From the NCBI RefSeq assembly GCF_029023725.1, contig NZ_CP119075.1:3219501-3283500 (forward strand): 64,000 nt of DNA. The letters are read 5' to 3'. A program made the translations under genes and the position numbers. This document shows, one piece after another, positions 55,344 to 64,000 of the stretch. The notes under the pieces are model-generated. The model had not been told where the DNA came from and did no database searches. It saw nothing but the letters and a program-made list of their open reading frames with translations. Origin of the DNA: Synoicihabitans lomoniglobus. GTDB lineage: Bacteria > Verrucomicrobiota > Verrucomicrobiia > Opitutales > Opitutaceae. How positions within the stretch are numbered: the first letter of the stretch is position 1; every line of letters starts with the position of its first letter.

Positions 55344-56141
55344 GTGACTTTATCCGTTTCACCGCGACTTCGCCTCCTCCTGCTGCTGGCACCTTTGCTC
55401 ACAGTGTGGTCGGGTTGCGTCACGAACCACTCGAACCGGGAGCTGACGGCGGAGCGAAATCCGCTCAGTTACGCCATCATTCTTTATTTGGGCGGAGGGA
55501 CCGAATTAACGGAGGAAGAACGCACCTACGCGCTGTCATTCGCTCGCGACACCCTGTTGGCGAGTGGGTTGGTCAGCCCCTATGATCGGCTCATCGACGA
55601 TCCGGAACGCGCCGAATTGCTATTTCGCGCCCGTCTCGAAAACGGCCAATTGGTGGAAGTCGCCGGCGTGCCTTCGGTCACCAACCAAACCACGGTCGTG
55701 CTGACGGAGCTGCGACGAACCAACGATCGTATCTGGTGGGATACCTCCTACCCCTACGGTCCGCCCACCTACTATTCGGGCATTCACTCCGGCTTCCCCA
55801 TCCCCGGCCCCGGCTGGGGACATCCGCGACGGCCACGGGATTACTACGACAACCATGATCGCAATCGCGGTGATCGCGACCGTGGGGACCGCGACCGCAG
55901 GGACCGTGACCGCCGTGATCGGGATGACCGTAGGGCCGATCCTCCGCGCCATGGGGGCGACCGCAGTGGCGGTCGCGATAACGTCTCCACGCCCTCGGTC
56001 AGTCCTCCCCGGAATCGCACTCCCACGCGCCCGACGTTCACCCCGACGCAGCCCGATCGCACCCGCGACGAGCGGCCCGACCCTCGCTCCGACCGCGGCG
56101 TGATCGACCGCGCGCCGTCCCGCCCTCGTCAGCTCAACTGA
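55344..56141 (+). CDS. Lipoprotein-like protein with a long Asp-Arg-rich tail
   Basis: The 265-residue product starts at GTG 55344 and has a signal sequence ending VWSGC, a weak lipobox with Cys25. Residues 40-150 form a small alpha/beta domain (YAIILYLGGGTELTEEERTY, LLFRARLENGQLVEV). From residue about 165 the chain is low complexity: GDRDRGDRDRRDRD-type repeats, then Pro/Arg/Thr. No family is recognised. The charged tail may bind polyanions such as polysaccharide. It is divergent from the NtrC gene, whose 166-base upstream gap (55178-55343) shows no clear promoter. Confidence 0.65.
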   Translation: MTLSVSPRLRLLLLLAPLLTVWSGCVTNHSNRELTAERNPLSYAIILYLGGGTELTEEERTYALSFARDTLLASGLVSPYDRLIDDPERAELLFRARLENGQLVEVAGVPSVTNQTTVVLTELRRTNDRIWWDTSYPYGPPTYYSGIHSGFPIPGPGWGHPRRPRDYYDNHDRNRGDRDRGDRDRRDRDRRDRDDRRADPPRHGGDRSGGRDNVSTPSVSPPRNRTPTRPTFTPTQPDRTRDERPDPRSDRGVIDRAPSRPRQLN

Positions 56142-56153
56142 CGCGGCGGTCGC

Positions 56154-57326
56154 TCACGAACCGAGCATGCGCACACGGCGGTCTTTGCGGGGGAATTCCA
56201 GCGTCACGACCGTGCCGACCTTGGCCTTGCTTTCCACGCCGACTTGGCCGCCGTGTTCGCGCATGATGCGCTGCACGATCATGAGACCGAGCCCGCTCCC
56301 GCCGGGTTTGGTGGTATGGTAGGGTTCGAAGAGGCGCAACAGGTCCTCCTGTTTGATGCCCACTCCGGTGTCTCCAAACAGCAGATACACCGATTCGTCG
56401 TCCGACCGCGCCTTCAGCCGCAAGTGGCCGCCGGGCTCCATCGCCTCCATGGCATTCTTGATGACGTTGAAAAACACCTGCTTGAGTTGATTGCGGTCCG
56501 CCATGATCACGGGCAGCTCGCCGGAGGCTTCCACCTCCACCTCGATCTTGCGGTCGGCCAACTCGTTTTGCTGAAAGTGCAGAACCTCGTCCAGCACCTC
56601 CAGCAGATGAATCTCGGTCAAATCGGGCGCGCGCGGCCGGAGGGCTTCGAGGAAGTTGTTGATGATGCCATCAAGACGCCGGACCTCGTCGCGGCAGATC
56701 CCGATCGAGTCGCTCAGTGAGTCCACCGCCGCGGCGGGCGCGGCGAGTTTCTTCAGCTTTCGATCGATCAACTGCAGGTGGATATTGAGCGAGTTGAGGG
56801 GATTGCCCAGTTCATGGGCGACACCGGCCGCCAACAGCAAAACCGACGAAGTGCGCTCATCCTCGATGCGTTGCTCCGTGGATTCCTTTTCGCGCGAGAC
56901 GTCCGACAGAATGACGGCGTAGCGGGGTTGTTCCTCCCGGCCCTCGCCGCGAAACGGCACCATGTAGAGCCGCACCGTGCGGGGCTCCGGATAAGTGAGC
57001 ACGAACTCGCGGGCCACCACCGGCATGGCCCCATCCTGCAACGACGCCCCCAGCGTCGGCCGCAATCCCGGCACCAGGCGCCACAGGGTCTGGCCCGGCA
57101 GTTCGTCGTTGCCCAAACCAATCAGCCGATGCGCGGAATCATTGGCATACTCGATCTCGCCGTCCGGGGTGATGACCAGCACGCCCTCCTGCAACGCATT
57201 AAAAATGTCCTCGAACAGCCCGCGCTCCCGCGCCAAACGCTGCACAAGGTTGGTGAGATTCACGGTGTCGAGCGTGTCGAGTCGACCGAGCACGCGATCG
57301 AGAGAGCTGTGCTTTTTGGGAGGCAT
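56154..57326 (-). CDS. PAS-domain sensor histidine kinase (NtrB-like)
   Basis: The 390-residue soluble kinase has a PAS domain (residues about 38-150: FNALQEGVLVITPDGEIEYA). The HisKA domain holds the phospho-accepting H171 (GVAHELGNPLNSLN). The ATP-binding domain has NVIKNAMEAM (N box), GDTGVGI (G1) and GSGLGLMIV (G2). No transmembrane segment is present, so it senses a cytoplasmic signal. It is the likely partner of the NtrC-type regulator nearby. It follows the acyltransferase-3 gene by 18 bases on the same strand. Confidence 0.9.
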   Translation of the reverse strand: MPPKKHSSLDRVLGRLDTLDTVNLTNLVQRLARERGLFEDIFNALQEGVLVITPDGEIEYANDSAHRLIGLGNDELPGQTLWRLVPGLRPTLGASLQDGAMPVVAREFVLTYPEPRTVRLYMVPFRGEGREEQPRYAVILSDVSREKESTEQRIEDERTSSVLLLAAGVAHELGNPLNSLNIHLQLIDRKLKKLAAPAAAVDSLSDSIGICRDEVRRLDGIINNFLEALRPRAPDLTEIHLLEVLDEVLHFQQNELADRKIEVEVEASGELPVIMADRNQLKQVFFNVIKNAMEAMEPGGHLRLKARSDDESVYLLFGDTGVGIKQEDLLRLFEPYHTTKPGGSGLGLMIVQRIMREHGGQVGVESKAKVGTVVTLEFPRKDRRVRMLGS

Positions 57327-57344
57327 GGAAACAAAAACGAGTGC

Positions 57345-58445
57345 CTACGGTGCGGGGTTTTCGCCTGCGCGCAAACGCACAATCAGCTCCCGCCACATCC
57401 GTGGCGACACCACTTGTTCGACGAGCCACGCCACCGGCATCGTGAACGCCACGACCCCGACGCACATCAAACCGAACATCACCCCCGACGACGCGCCCAC
57501 CGGCAGCCCCGCCACCACCAGCACTTCCACGACATCAATCATGGCAAAGTGCACCAGGTAAGCGCCGTAGCTGAGCTGACCCAACCCGACCAAGGCCCGC
57601 CCCGGCCAGCCCCCCACCGCGAGATCCGCGACAGCCCACACCGCTAGGGCCGAGGCTGCCCCAATCCAGATCACCCGTTGCCACTCTCCGTCCGGACCGA
57701 CATCGCGAAACGCAAACAACAACGCCGCCATCCCCGCGCCCATCCCGCGCTGCCTCCACGTCAACGTCCGTCCTTCCGCGCGCCGACTGAGAAACCAGAC
57801 GATCACGCCGCCCAGAAACGTCGGCATGTAGCCGCCGGCCCAATAACCGCTCGCAGCGTCGCTCCCCCCCACTGCACTGGAGACCAGCCACGCGCGCAAT
57901 GTCTCTCCTCCACCGCAAACGATGCCCACCGCGACGGTCCAGGCCAGGACGGCCGTTTTGATGCTACGGAGCCAGGGCAACAGGGCCGCAAACAAGAGTG
58001 CATAAGTCGCTTCCGCACTGATCGACCAGCCTCCAGGCACGAGCAGATTTTCCCAGCCAAGCTGCCAGCCGTTGAACAGGAGTAGATTCCCGATCACCCC
58101 GCCGAAATCGTCGATCTGCGCCGCGGAAAACGAATTCTGCGGATACACCCAGCCATAAAACCAAATCCCCGCCGCATAGAGCGGCCACAGCCGCACCCCG
58201 CGTCGCCACAGAAACTCTCGTCGACTCACGGTGTCACCGCGTCGGCGGCGGCGTTCCACCGCCTCGCACAGGACGAATCCGCTGATGGCGAAAAACAGAT
58301 CCACGCCGTATTGGCCGATGGCAAAAAACTGCATCCAGGCCCACCCGATCGACGGCACCGCCAGCGAGCAGTGCATCGTGACGACACCCAGCACGGCGAC
58401 CCCGCGCAACGCATCAATCGAGGCGAGTCGGCCCGCGTCGCTCAT
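57345..58445 (-). CDS. Acyltransferase 3 family membrane protein
   Basis: ATG 58445 overlaps the rnhB stop (ATGA) and starts the conserved SIDALRGVAVLGVVTMHCS segment; an upstream extension lies in rnhB. The 366-residue protein has about ten hydrophobic segments and the family's GVDLFFAISGFVLCEAVERR and LVPGGWSISAEATYAL blocks. It should O-acylate surface glycans or lipids, with the active-site His in the first segment. It may modify the exopolysaccharide, but it is joined to rnhB rather than the EPS genes. Confidence 0.88.
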   Translation of the reverse strand: MSDAGRLASIDALRGVAVLGVVTMHCSLAVPSIGWAWMQFFAIGQYGVDLFFAISGFVLCEAVERRRRRGDTVSRREFLWRRGVRLWPLYAAGIWFYGWVYPQNSFSAAQIDDFGGVIGNLLLFNGWQLGWENLLVPGGWSISAEATYALLFAALLPWLRSIKTAVLAWTVAVGIVCGGGETLRAWLVSSAVGGSDAASGYWAGGYMPTFLGGVIVWFLSRRAEGRTLTWRQRGMGAGMAALLFAFRDVGPDGEWQRVIWIGAASALAVWAVADLAVGGWPGRALVGLGQLSYGAYLVHFAMIDVVEVLVVAGLPVGASSGVMFGLMCVGVVAFTMPVAWLVEQVVSPRMWRELIVRLRAGENPAP

Positions 58446-59221
58446 GAAGTGGAGTCCGGCCCGTCCGCGCTGAAAAAATCCTCCTGCGCCGGGTCGATCC
58501 TCTGGGCCATGAGTTTGCGCAGAAAGGTGGCCCGGTGGTAGCGGCAACGCCCGACGCGCAGAATGGCTTCGCGATGCTCCTCGGTGCCATAACCTTTGTG
58601 GCCCGCAAAGCCGTAGTCGGGGAACTCCCGGTCCAGGCGCTCCATTTCCCGATCCCGCGAGACCTTTGCGATGATCGACGCCATCGCGATGCACAGCGAT
58701 CGCGCATCGCCGTGCACGACTCCAATATGCGGATACGGGAAATGCTTCAGCCGCAACCCATCGACCAGGATGCGGGCGGAAACCTGCGGCGTGAAACTCG
58801 CAAGTTCCTCATCCGATGCGAAGAGATCCGGCTCGCGTTTTTGTTCGAACGCCGACGGCGGATAGATCCCTTCCAAGGCGCGACGCATGGCCAGTTTGGT
58901 GGCGCCCAGGATGTTGAGGTGCTCGATTTCCGCGACGTCCGCCATGCCGTAGTGGGCGTGGATCTGCTGCTCCGCCATGAGCGCCTCGAAATCGAGCCAC
59001 AGCGCATCGCGATCCGCGGGCGTGAGCTGCTTGGAATCATTGATGCGACGGGCATTGATCGCCACCCAGTTGCTGTCGAGAAACTCCCGCGTCACCAAAA
59101 CCGCGCCCGCGGCCACCGGTCCGGCCAACGCCCCGCGCCCGGCCTCATCGACGCCGATCAAGCACTCGACATCGGCGATCTGTTTGAGGTCGAAACCTCG
59201 CAGTTGACGGCGTTTGGGCAT
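58442..59221 (-). CDS. rnhB: Ribonuclease HII
   Basis: The 259-residue protein has the type 2 RNase H motifs: IGVDEAGRGALAGPVAAGAV (first catalytic Asp and Glu), RINDSKQLTPADRD, VVHGDARSLCIAMASIIAKV (third Asp) and a C-terminal GYGTEEHREAI. It cleaves RNA at ribonucleotides in DNA. It is longer than the usual about 200 residues because of an insertion around residues 120-145. The start lies 9 bases after the rnhC stop, so the two are one transcription unit. Confidence 0.93.
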   Translation of the reverse strand: MPKRRQLRGFDLKQIADVECLIGVDEAGRGALAGPVAAGAVLVTREFLDSNWVAINARRINDSKQLTPADRDALWLDFEALMAEQQIHAHYGMADVAEIEHLNILGATKLAMRRALEGIYPPSAFEQKREPDLFASDEELASFTPQVSARILVDGLRLKHFPYPHIGVVHGDARSLCIAMASIIAKVSRDREMERLDREFPDYGFAGHKGYGTEEHREAILRVGRCRYHRATFLRKLMAQRIDPAQEDFFSADGPDSTS

Positions 59222-59230
59222 CAGTCGCGG

Positions 59231-60235
59231 CTATCGCTCGAAGCGATCCTTGGGCTCGGGCAACGGGAGTTCATCCAGTTTGCCGGCGTCTTTGACCACT
59301 TCATAAGCGGTGCGGAAATGGAGTTTGGCAAAGTCCCCCAACGCCTTGGCGCCAAACTTTTCCATGATTTCGAGCGCCTGCGCCTTCACCATCGCGCTGG
59401 CGCCTTTTTGCAGCGGTTTCCCGAAGCGATCGGAGAGCTTTTTCAAAATGCGCACGTATTCGGCCCGAGCCACGATCGAGGCGGCGGCGACCACGGGATC
59501 GGACTCGGCCTTGGTGCGCATATCGAGGGTGAAATTTTTGAGCCCCTTGCGCGTCAGTTCGTTCTGCACCAGCGGCGTCTTGCTGAACTGATCGAGCAGT
59601 CCGCGCGGCACCGGCTGCTTTTCCAGCGCCTTGAGCAGCGCGAGACTGTGTTGCCACGCCAGCAGTCGGTTCAGGTTGGCGCGCGGACGCGACATGAGCT
59701 CGTTGTATTTGGGCATGCCGCAGTAACAGAGCTCGGCCGTCACGCCCCGCATGTTGCGAATGATCTGGTCCAGCCGTAGGATCTGCGAGTCGGCGATTTT
59801 CTTGGAGTCTTTCACCCCGGCTTTGATGAGCGCTTCAATCGCCGGTTTGGACGCGACGACGGTAGCGGCGACCACCGGTCCGAAAAAGTCGCCCTTGCCG
59901 CTCTCGTCGAGGCCGGCGTGGGGCTCGAACCAATCGGGGTTGAGCACCTCGTCGTAGCCCAATTTGGCTTCCCCGGTAATTTCGGGTTCGAGCGTCATGG
60001 TCACGAAATCCTCGGTGCCCTTGCCCGCGATGAGCACCTTGCGGCTCTCGTAGCCGGTCACATTGACGTTGGTGCCTTTGAAGGCGAAGCGGGCGTAGGC
60101 GACCTCGGTGCGCGGCCAGCCACGACCCGCGCACCAGTCCTCGAGTTTGGTCATTTGGGCATCGTCGAGCTTCACCGTGTAGGTGGAAAGTTTCTTGGGT
60201 GCGTCGGGATCGGCGGAAGGTTTTTTCTTGGGCAT
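59231..60235 (-). CDS. rnhC: Ribonuclease HIII
   Basis: The 334-residue protein has an N-terminal TBP-like substrate-binding domain (residues about 15-95) typical of RNase HIII. The catalytic domain starts AGLDESGKGDFFGPVVAATV, then GVKDSKKIADSQI and VVAAASIVARAEYVRIL. The DESGKG variant separates it from RNase HII. It should degrade RNA in RNA-DNA hybrids. A Lys-rich N-terminus (PKKKPSADPDAPKK) is present. It is divergent from mutY, with starts 86 bases apart. Confidence 0.92.
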   Translation of the reverse strand: MPKKKPSADPDAPKKLSTYTVKLDDAQMTKLEDWCAGRGWPRTEVAYARFAFKGTNVNVTGYESRKVLIAGKGTEDFVTMTLEPEITGEAKLGYDEVLNPDWFEPHAGLDESGKGDFFGPVVAATVVASKPAIEALIKAGVKDSKKIADSQILRLDQIIRNMRGVTAELCYCGMPKYNELMSRPRANLNRLLAWQHSLALLKALEKQPVPRGLLDQFSKTPLVQNELTRKGLKNFTLDMRTKAESDPVVAAASIVARAEYVRILKKLSDRFGKPLQKGASAMVKAQALEIMEKFGAKALGDFAKLHFRTAYEVVKDAGKLDELPLPEPKDRFER

Positions 60236-60320
60236 GAGCAGGGGGCCGGAATTGGCGCCAACCTCACAAAACGAATCTAAGGTCGCGCCGGGAGGTTTTT
60301 TTACGCCAGATGGGCGTTTT

Positions 60321-61340
60321 GTGGCGAAAACATCTCTGAAGCAACCCGCCGTATTCCAACGCGATCTGCTCGTGTGGTATCAGGCGCACCGTCGGCAACT
60401 CCCCTGGCGTGAGGCTCCCTCACTCTATCGCACGGTCGTGAGCGAGTTCATGCTGCAGCAGACCCAGGTCAAAACGATGCTGCCGTATTTCGCCCGCTGG
60501 ATGGACGCGTTGCCGGACTTTGCCGCTCTCGCCGCCGCCGATGAAGCCACTGTGCTCAAGCTCTGGGAGGGGCTCGGCTACTACTCCCGCGCGCGCAATC
60601 TCCACAAACTCGCCCGCGCCCTCGTGGCCCTGCCGGAAACGCCGCCGACCGCCGCCGCGTGGCAACAGTTGCCCGGCATCGGACCCTACTCTGCCGCGGC
60701 CATCACCTCGATCGCGCTCGGCGTCGCCAGTGCCTGCGTCGATGGCAACGTGGTGCGCATCCTCGCGCGACTGACGGCGGATTCGACGGAATTTCGCGAC
60801 AGTGCCAGCGCGTCGAAGGTGTTCACCCCGCTGGCGGAATCCCTGCTCAGCCACGAAAACCCCGGCGATCACAACCAGGCCATGATGGAACTCGGGGCAA
60901 CGGTCTGCCACCGGCGCAACCCGCTTTGCACCATCTGTCCGGTCCGGGCGCATTGTGCCGGTTGCGCCCAGGGCGAACCCGAATCGTTCCCCCGTCTGGC
61001 CGCCAAAAAGATCGAGAAGGTGTCCATCACCCGGGCGTGGTGCGAACGCGACGGGAAACTCCTGCTGCACCGCATACCGACCACCTCACGCCGCTTGGCG
61101 GGACAATACGAGCTGCCTTCCGATGAGCATGTGTTGGTCCCGGCGAAGGCACCCGTGCTGGCGGTGCGCAAACGCGGCATCACGCGTTACGCGATTACCG
61201 AGACTATCAAGCGCATCCCGGTCCCTTCGTCCTTGCCCAACGCGGATCTCATGTGGGTGCCGCGTGCCGAACTCGACACGATCACGCTCTCCGGTCCGCA
61301 CCGCCGCTGGATCACCGAACTGTTGAAGCCAGACGGTTAG
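60321..61340 (+). CDS. mutY: A/G-specific adenine glycosylase
   Basis: GTG 60321 is chosen because residues before it do not match the family. The 339-residue protein has LPWREAPSLYRTVVSEFMLQ with the catalytic Glu, QQTQVKTMLPYF, a helix-hairpin-helix (LPGIGPYSAAAI) and VDGNVVRIL with the catalytic Asp. The iron-sulfur cluster motif is C-x6-C-x2-C-x5-C (CHRRNPLCTICPVRAHC). The C-terminal NUDIX-like domain checks for 8-oxoG. It removes adenine mispaired with 8-oxoguanine. Confidence 0.93.
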   Translation: MAKTSLKQPAVFQRDLLVWYQAHRRQLPWREAPSLYRTVVSEFMLQQTQVKTMLPYFARWMDALPDFAALAAADEATVLKLWEGLGYYSRARNLHKLARALVALPETPPTAAAWQQLPGIGPYSAAAITSIALGVASACVDGNVVRILARLTADSTEFRDSASASKVFTPLAESLLSHENPGDHNQAMMELGATVCHRRNPLCTICPVRAHCAGCAQGEPESFPRLAAKKIEKVSITRAWCERDGKLLLHRIPTTSRRLAGQYELPSDEHVLVPAKAPVLAVRKRGITRYAITETIKRIPVPSSLPNADLMWVPRAELDTITLSGPHRRWITELLKPDG

Positions 61341-62287
61341 TCGCCGAATCGCTGATTGATCAACCCCGTGATGCGATCACGCGACTGCAACACATGTTGC
61401 GGCGTGGTGCGCGGACTCAGTTCGAGTGTCAACCGATGCTCCGGACGCCAGAACTCGCTGATCATTTTGAAATCAATCTGCCCGTAGCCGACCGGTTGAT
61501 GATCATCGCCTTCCGCAACGTCGTGGAGGTGAAACCCAAGCAGCCGGTCCACGTTTTTTTCGAGATGCTCGCGATGGTTCAACAGTCCCATCTCGGCCTT
61601 GAGTTCGGCGTGGCCGGTATCGTGCCAATAACCGCAGTGCGTGCCCTCGCCGAGTCCCTCGAAGAAGGACGGGAAATCGTCATCCACCGGTAGCTCCTGA
61701 AATTTCTCTCGGTTCTCGCATCCGAGCATGACGCCTTTTTCATTCGCGAGCGCCTTCACCTCATCGAGGCTGGACTTCACCTGTTCCCAATACGGAGGCA
61801 TCCGCGTCCGCAGCTTGTCGCCAGCCTTGGTCAGCATCTTGCGATACGTCTCGTCCGTCGCGGGGTTGATCTTGGAATCCCCCGCCAAGTAACGGCTCAC
61901 CTTGCGCATCGGGTTGCGCCAAAAGAAGTGCACGCTGCCCAAATGTGTGACCATGACCTTCGCGCCAAGTTGGGCGGTGAACTCGATCGAGCGCTTGGTG
62001 TGGCGCAACCACTGATCGTGCTCCTCCGCCGATCGGGCCGACGGCTCAAAGAGATTGGGGGCCGAGTGATTGATGCCGGTGGGCAACGGGCAAAAATTGT
62101 GCGTCGAACTGATCTTGATCAGCCCCTCCTCCACCGCCTTGAGAATACCCGGCACGAGCACGATTCGCGTGCCATGGCTCAACTCCGCATACTCGAACCC
62201 CATCGATTTTATCTCCGCCAGCATCTCGTAACCGTCGGAGTGGCGGAAGGAATTCCAGCAGGAAGATAAAGCTAACGTGGGTTTCAC
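61337..62287 (-). CDS. Sugar phosphate isomerase/epimerase (xylose isomerase-like TIM barrel)
   Basis: The 316-residue protein has the metal-dependent TIM barrel of this superfamily: LALSSCWNSFRHSDGYEML, FEYAELSHG, VMVTHLGSVHF, GVMLGCENREKFQEL, YWHDTGHAEL, GFHLHDVAEG and LTLELSP. His, Glu and Asp in these blocks bind a divalent metal. Its stop overlaps the mutY stop by four bases on the other strand. Its function is not evident from context; no sugar genes are adjacent. Confidence 0.82.
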   Translation of the reverse strand: MKPTLALSSCWNSFRHSDGYEMLAEIKSMGFEYAELSHGTRIVLVPGILKAVEEGLIKISSTHNFCPLPTGINHSAPNLFEPSARSAEEHDQWLRHTKRSIEFTAQLGAKVMVTHLGSVHFFWRNPMRKVSRYLAGDSKINPATDETYRKMLTKAGDKLRTRMPPYWEQVKSSLDEVKALANEKGVMLGCENREKFQELPVDDDFPSFFEGLGEGTHCGYWHDTGHAELKAEMGLLNHREHLEKNVDRLLGFHLHDVAEGDDHQPVGYGQIDFKMISEFWRPEHRLTLELSPRTTPQHVLQSRDRITGLINQRFGD

Positions 62288-62359
62288 AAATGATCGGCAG
62301 GCGATGGAAAGGCGGAGAAGTTACCGACAACGGCTTGCACTAAAAACGCAAGCGCGCAC

Positions 62360-62396
62360 AAAAAACCGCGCCCGGGACGATACGTCCGGCGCGGTG
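62360..62396 (-). terminator. Rho-independent terminator of rpsU
   Basis: On the minus strand a long GC-rich stem (ACCGCGCC...GGCGCGGT with an inner GGACG/CGTCC arm) is followed by T6. It starts about 40 bases after the rpsU stop. Confidence 0.85.
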
Positions 62397-62433
62397 AAAC
62401 TAGCAGAGCGGACCGCCATGGCGGCTCGCGGAA

Positions 62434-62631
62434 TCAGCTCGCGTGACGGTTGCGCAGCATCTGCGTGAAAGCCATCACCTTGTTCCGGCGACGCTTCTTG
62501 GCGCAGGGTTTTTCGAAGTAACGCTTGGCACGAACACCTTTGATGACGTTCTCGCGTTCGAGCTTCTTCTTCAGACGGCGCAGGGCACGGTCAACGGGCT
62601 CGCTTTTACGGATTTTGATTTCGATGGACAT
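62434..62631 (-). CDS. rpsU: 30S ribosomal protein S21
   Basis: ATG 62631 starts the conserved SIEIKIRKSEPVDRALRRLK segment; an upstream extension is not ribosomal. The 65-residue basic protein has the S21 core RALRRLKKKLERENVIKGVR, then RYFEKPCAKKRRRNKVMAF. It helps 16S rRNA interact with mRNA during initiation. A strong terminator follows, so it is probably monocistronic. Confidence 0.93.
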   Translation of the reverse strand: MSIEIKIRKSEPVDRALRRLKKKLERENVIKGVRAKRYFEKPCAKKRRRNKVMAFTQMLRNRHAS

Positions 62632-62788
62632 ATCGTCGGACTGATTTGGAAAGGGAAAAAGGATGAGCACGCCAAACCCCGCGCCCGGCGTCAACGGCAT
62701 TTTTAACCGGACTTGAGCGACCCAAAAAGCGCCGCTCCGAGCCACTTCTTCCTTCTTACTTAGCCCTTCTTACTTTCACATCAATCCC

Positions 62789-64000
62789 GTGCCTGCCGAT
62801 CCGAGTTTTGCCCACCTTCACGTTCATACCGACTACAGCCTGCTCGACGGCGCCTGCCGGATAGACCGGCTCATGGGTCGGGCCACCGAACTGGGCATGA
62901 CGGCTCTCGCCCTCACCGACCACGGTAACCTCTTCGGTGCCATTCAGTTCTACAACGCGGCCAAGAACGCCGGCATCAAGCCCCTCATCGGCTGCGAACT
63001 CTACATGACCACCGGCTCGCGGTTGGAGAAGAAGGGCCGCGCCGAGGACGGAAAAAGCTATTACCACCTCGGTCTCCTCGCCAAAAACCTCACCGGCTAC
63101 CAGAATCTGCTCAAGCTGGTCTCCGACTCCCATCTGCGTGGTTTCTACTACAAACCGCGCACCGATATGGAAACATTGGCCCAATATTCCGAAGGGCTCA
63201 TCGGTTTCACCGGCTGTCTGGCGTCCCTCGTGCCCCAGCATCTTATGCACGATCGCGAACAGGATGCCCGGGAGGCGTGCGCCCGTTTCGTCGACATCTT
63301 CGGCCGCGAAAATTACTTCGTCGAGATCCAGGACCATGGCATTCCGGAGCAAAAGAAGATCATCCCCGGCCTGCTCAAGCTCGGCGAAGAGTTCAATCTC
63401 AAGGTCATCGCCACCAACGACGTTCACTACGTCAACCAGTCCGATTCCGTGCCGCACGATGCCATGCTGTGCATCCAGACAGGATCCAAGATCGCCGACG
63501 AGAACCGCATGCGGTTCACCGGCTCCGAGTTCTATCTCAAATCCCGCGCCGAGATGGAAAAGGTCTTTGGCGAGGTGCCGGAATCCATCATCAACACGCA
63601 AGCGGTCGCCGAGATGTGCGAACTGGCGATTCCCTTCCCCAAGGGTTCGGAACGTTACCCGAAGTATCCGCTGCCTCCGGAAATCGAATCCAAGCAATCC
63701 CCCGGTGAGTTCCTGCACCAACTCTGCGTCGAGGGCCTGAAGGACCGCTACGACGTTGATTTCGACGCGATCGCGGCCGAACCCGAGGTCGCCGCCAAAC
63801 TCGATCTGCTCAACAACCGGCCCGAGGGCGAAAAACCCCAACCGCCCGACTACACCGGGTTGGACTTGCCGCGCGAGCTCATCGTCCGCCTCGGCTACGA
63901 ACTCTCGATTATCAACGTCACCGGGTTCATCGACTACTTCCTCGTCGTCTGGGACTTCATTCACTGGGCCAAGAAAAAGGACATTCCCGTCGGCCCCGGC
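62789..64000 (+). CDS. dnaE: DNA polymerase III alpha subunit (partial)
   Basis: An open frame from GTG 62789 runs off the right edge (404 codons). It begins with the PHP domain of DnaE: FAHLHVHTDYSLLDGACR, ALALTDHGNLFGAIQFY, IGCELY and VIATNDVHYV. Further on, FKPRTDMETL-like (YYKPRTDMETLAQYSEGL) and INVTGFIDYFLVVWDFIHWA mark the start of the polymerase core. It is the replicative polymerase. The long antisense frame 62756-63964 is its shadow. Confidence 0.95.
   Translation, partial: MPADPSFAHLHVHTDYSLLDGACRIDRLMGRATELGMTALALTDHGNLFGAIQFYNAAKNAGIKPLIGCELYMTTGSRLEKKGRAEDGKSYYHLGLLAKNLTGYQNLLKLVSDSHLRGFYYKPRTDMETLAQYSEGLIGFTGCLASLVPQHLMHDREQDAREACARFVDIFGRENYFVEIQDHGIPEQKKIIPGLLKLGEEFNLKVIATNDVHYVNQSDSVPHDAMLCIQTGSKIADENRMRFTGSEFYLKSRAEMEKVFGEVPESIINTQAVAEMCELAIPFPKGSERYPKYPLPPEIESKQSPGEFLHQLCVEGLKDRYDVDFDAIAAEPEVAAKLDLLNNRPEGEKPQPPDYTGLDLPRELIVRLGYELSIINVTGFIDYFLVVWDFIHWAKKKDIPVGPG

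Noticed and set aside
55849-55935. Short tandem repeats resembling a CRISPR-like array
   Set aside because: They encode the Asp-Arg tail of a real gene; unit length is only about 9-12 bases and there are no spacers.
62756-63964. A long open frame on the minus strand over the right end
   Set aside because: The plus-strand frame there encodes DnaE with clear PHP motifs; the antisense frame is a by-product of high GC.

Overview
The window is high-GC bacterial DNA, most likely from a verrucomicrobium of the Opitutaceae type. Evidence: a PVC-type cytochrome/dehydrogenase gene, a TonB receptor with the N-terminal layout typical of Opitutaceae (VLNPFNVD, then AGTR), many formylglycine sulfatases, DUF1080 and Gfo/Idh/MocA genes, and a LacI regulator. 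Taxonomy is inferred from gene content only.

Left part (1-17.4 kb, + strand): a carbohydrate-catabolism region. It holds the tail of a secreted protein, a PVC cytochrome protein, an unknown secreted protein and a sialate O-acetylesterase. A tight run follows: GH78-like rhamnosidase, TIM-barrel isomerase, Gfo/Idh/MocA dehydrogenase, DUF1080 protein, sulfatase (CTPAR), aldo/keto reductase and a Tat-exported Gfo/Idh/MocA protein. Next come an unknown membrane-anchored protein and a canonical formylglycine-generating enzyme with both catalytic cysteines, which could activate every sulfatase in the window. At 17.5-23.3 kb lie a FliA/WhiG-type sigma factor, a left-handed beta-helix acyltransferase, and glycolate oxidase as a fused glcD-glcE gene plus glcF.

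Middle (23.35-47.48 kb): an apparent 24.1-kb genomic island inserted in the 3' end of a tRNA-Gly(GCC) gene. A 33-bp direct repeat covering the tRNA 3' end, its encoded CCA and 9 downstream bases lies beside glcF and again inside the intact tRNA. The island carries AT-richer relic DNA, a complete IS3-family element (23996-25306), a 2580-residue secreted protein built from duplicated beta-helix/Big2 and 290-residue modules, a sulfatase, a DUF4886-sulfatase fusion, a third sulfatase, a TonB receptor, a LacI regulator, a divergent CAAAR sulfatase and a truncated aldo/keto reductase. Five copies of a near-palindromic ATCYTGAT core lie in its promoter regions, suggesting one LacI-controlled regulon for a sulfated glycan. 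No integrase is visible.

Right part (47.6-64 kb): a minus-strand exopolysaccharide module (NtrC-type regulator, PMT-like membrane glycosyltransferase, outer-membrane barrel, Wzc-like tyrosine kinase, PstS-like protein). Then a lipoprotein-like gene, a PAS histidine kinase, an acyltransferase-3 protein, rnhB and rnhC in tandem, mutY, a TIM-barrel epimerase and rpsU with a strong terminator. The window ends inside dnaE.
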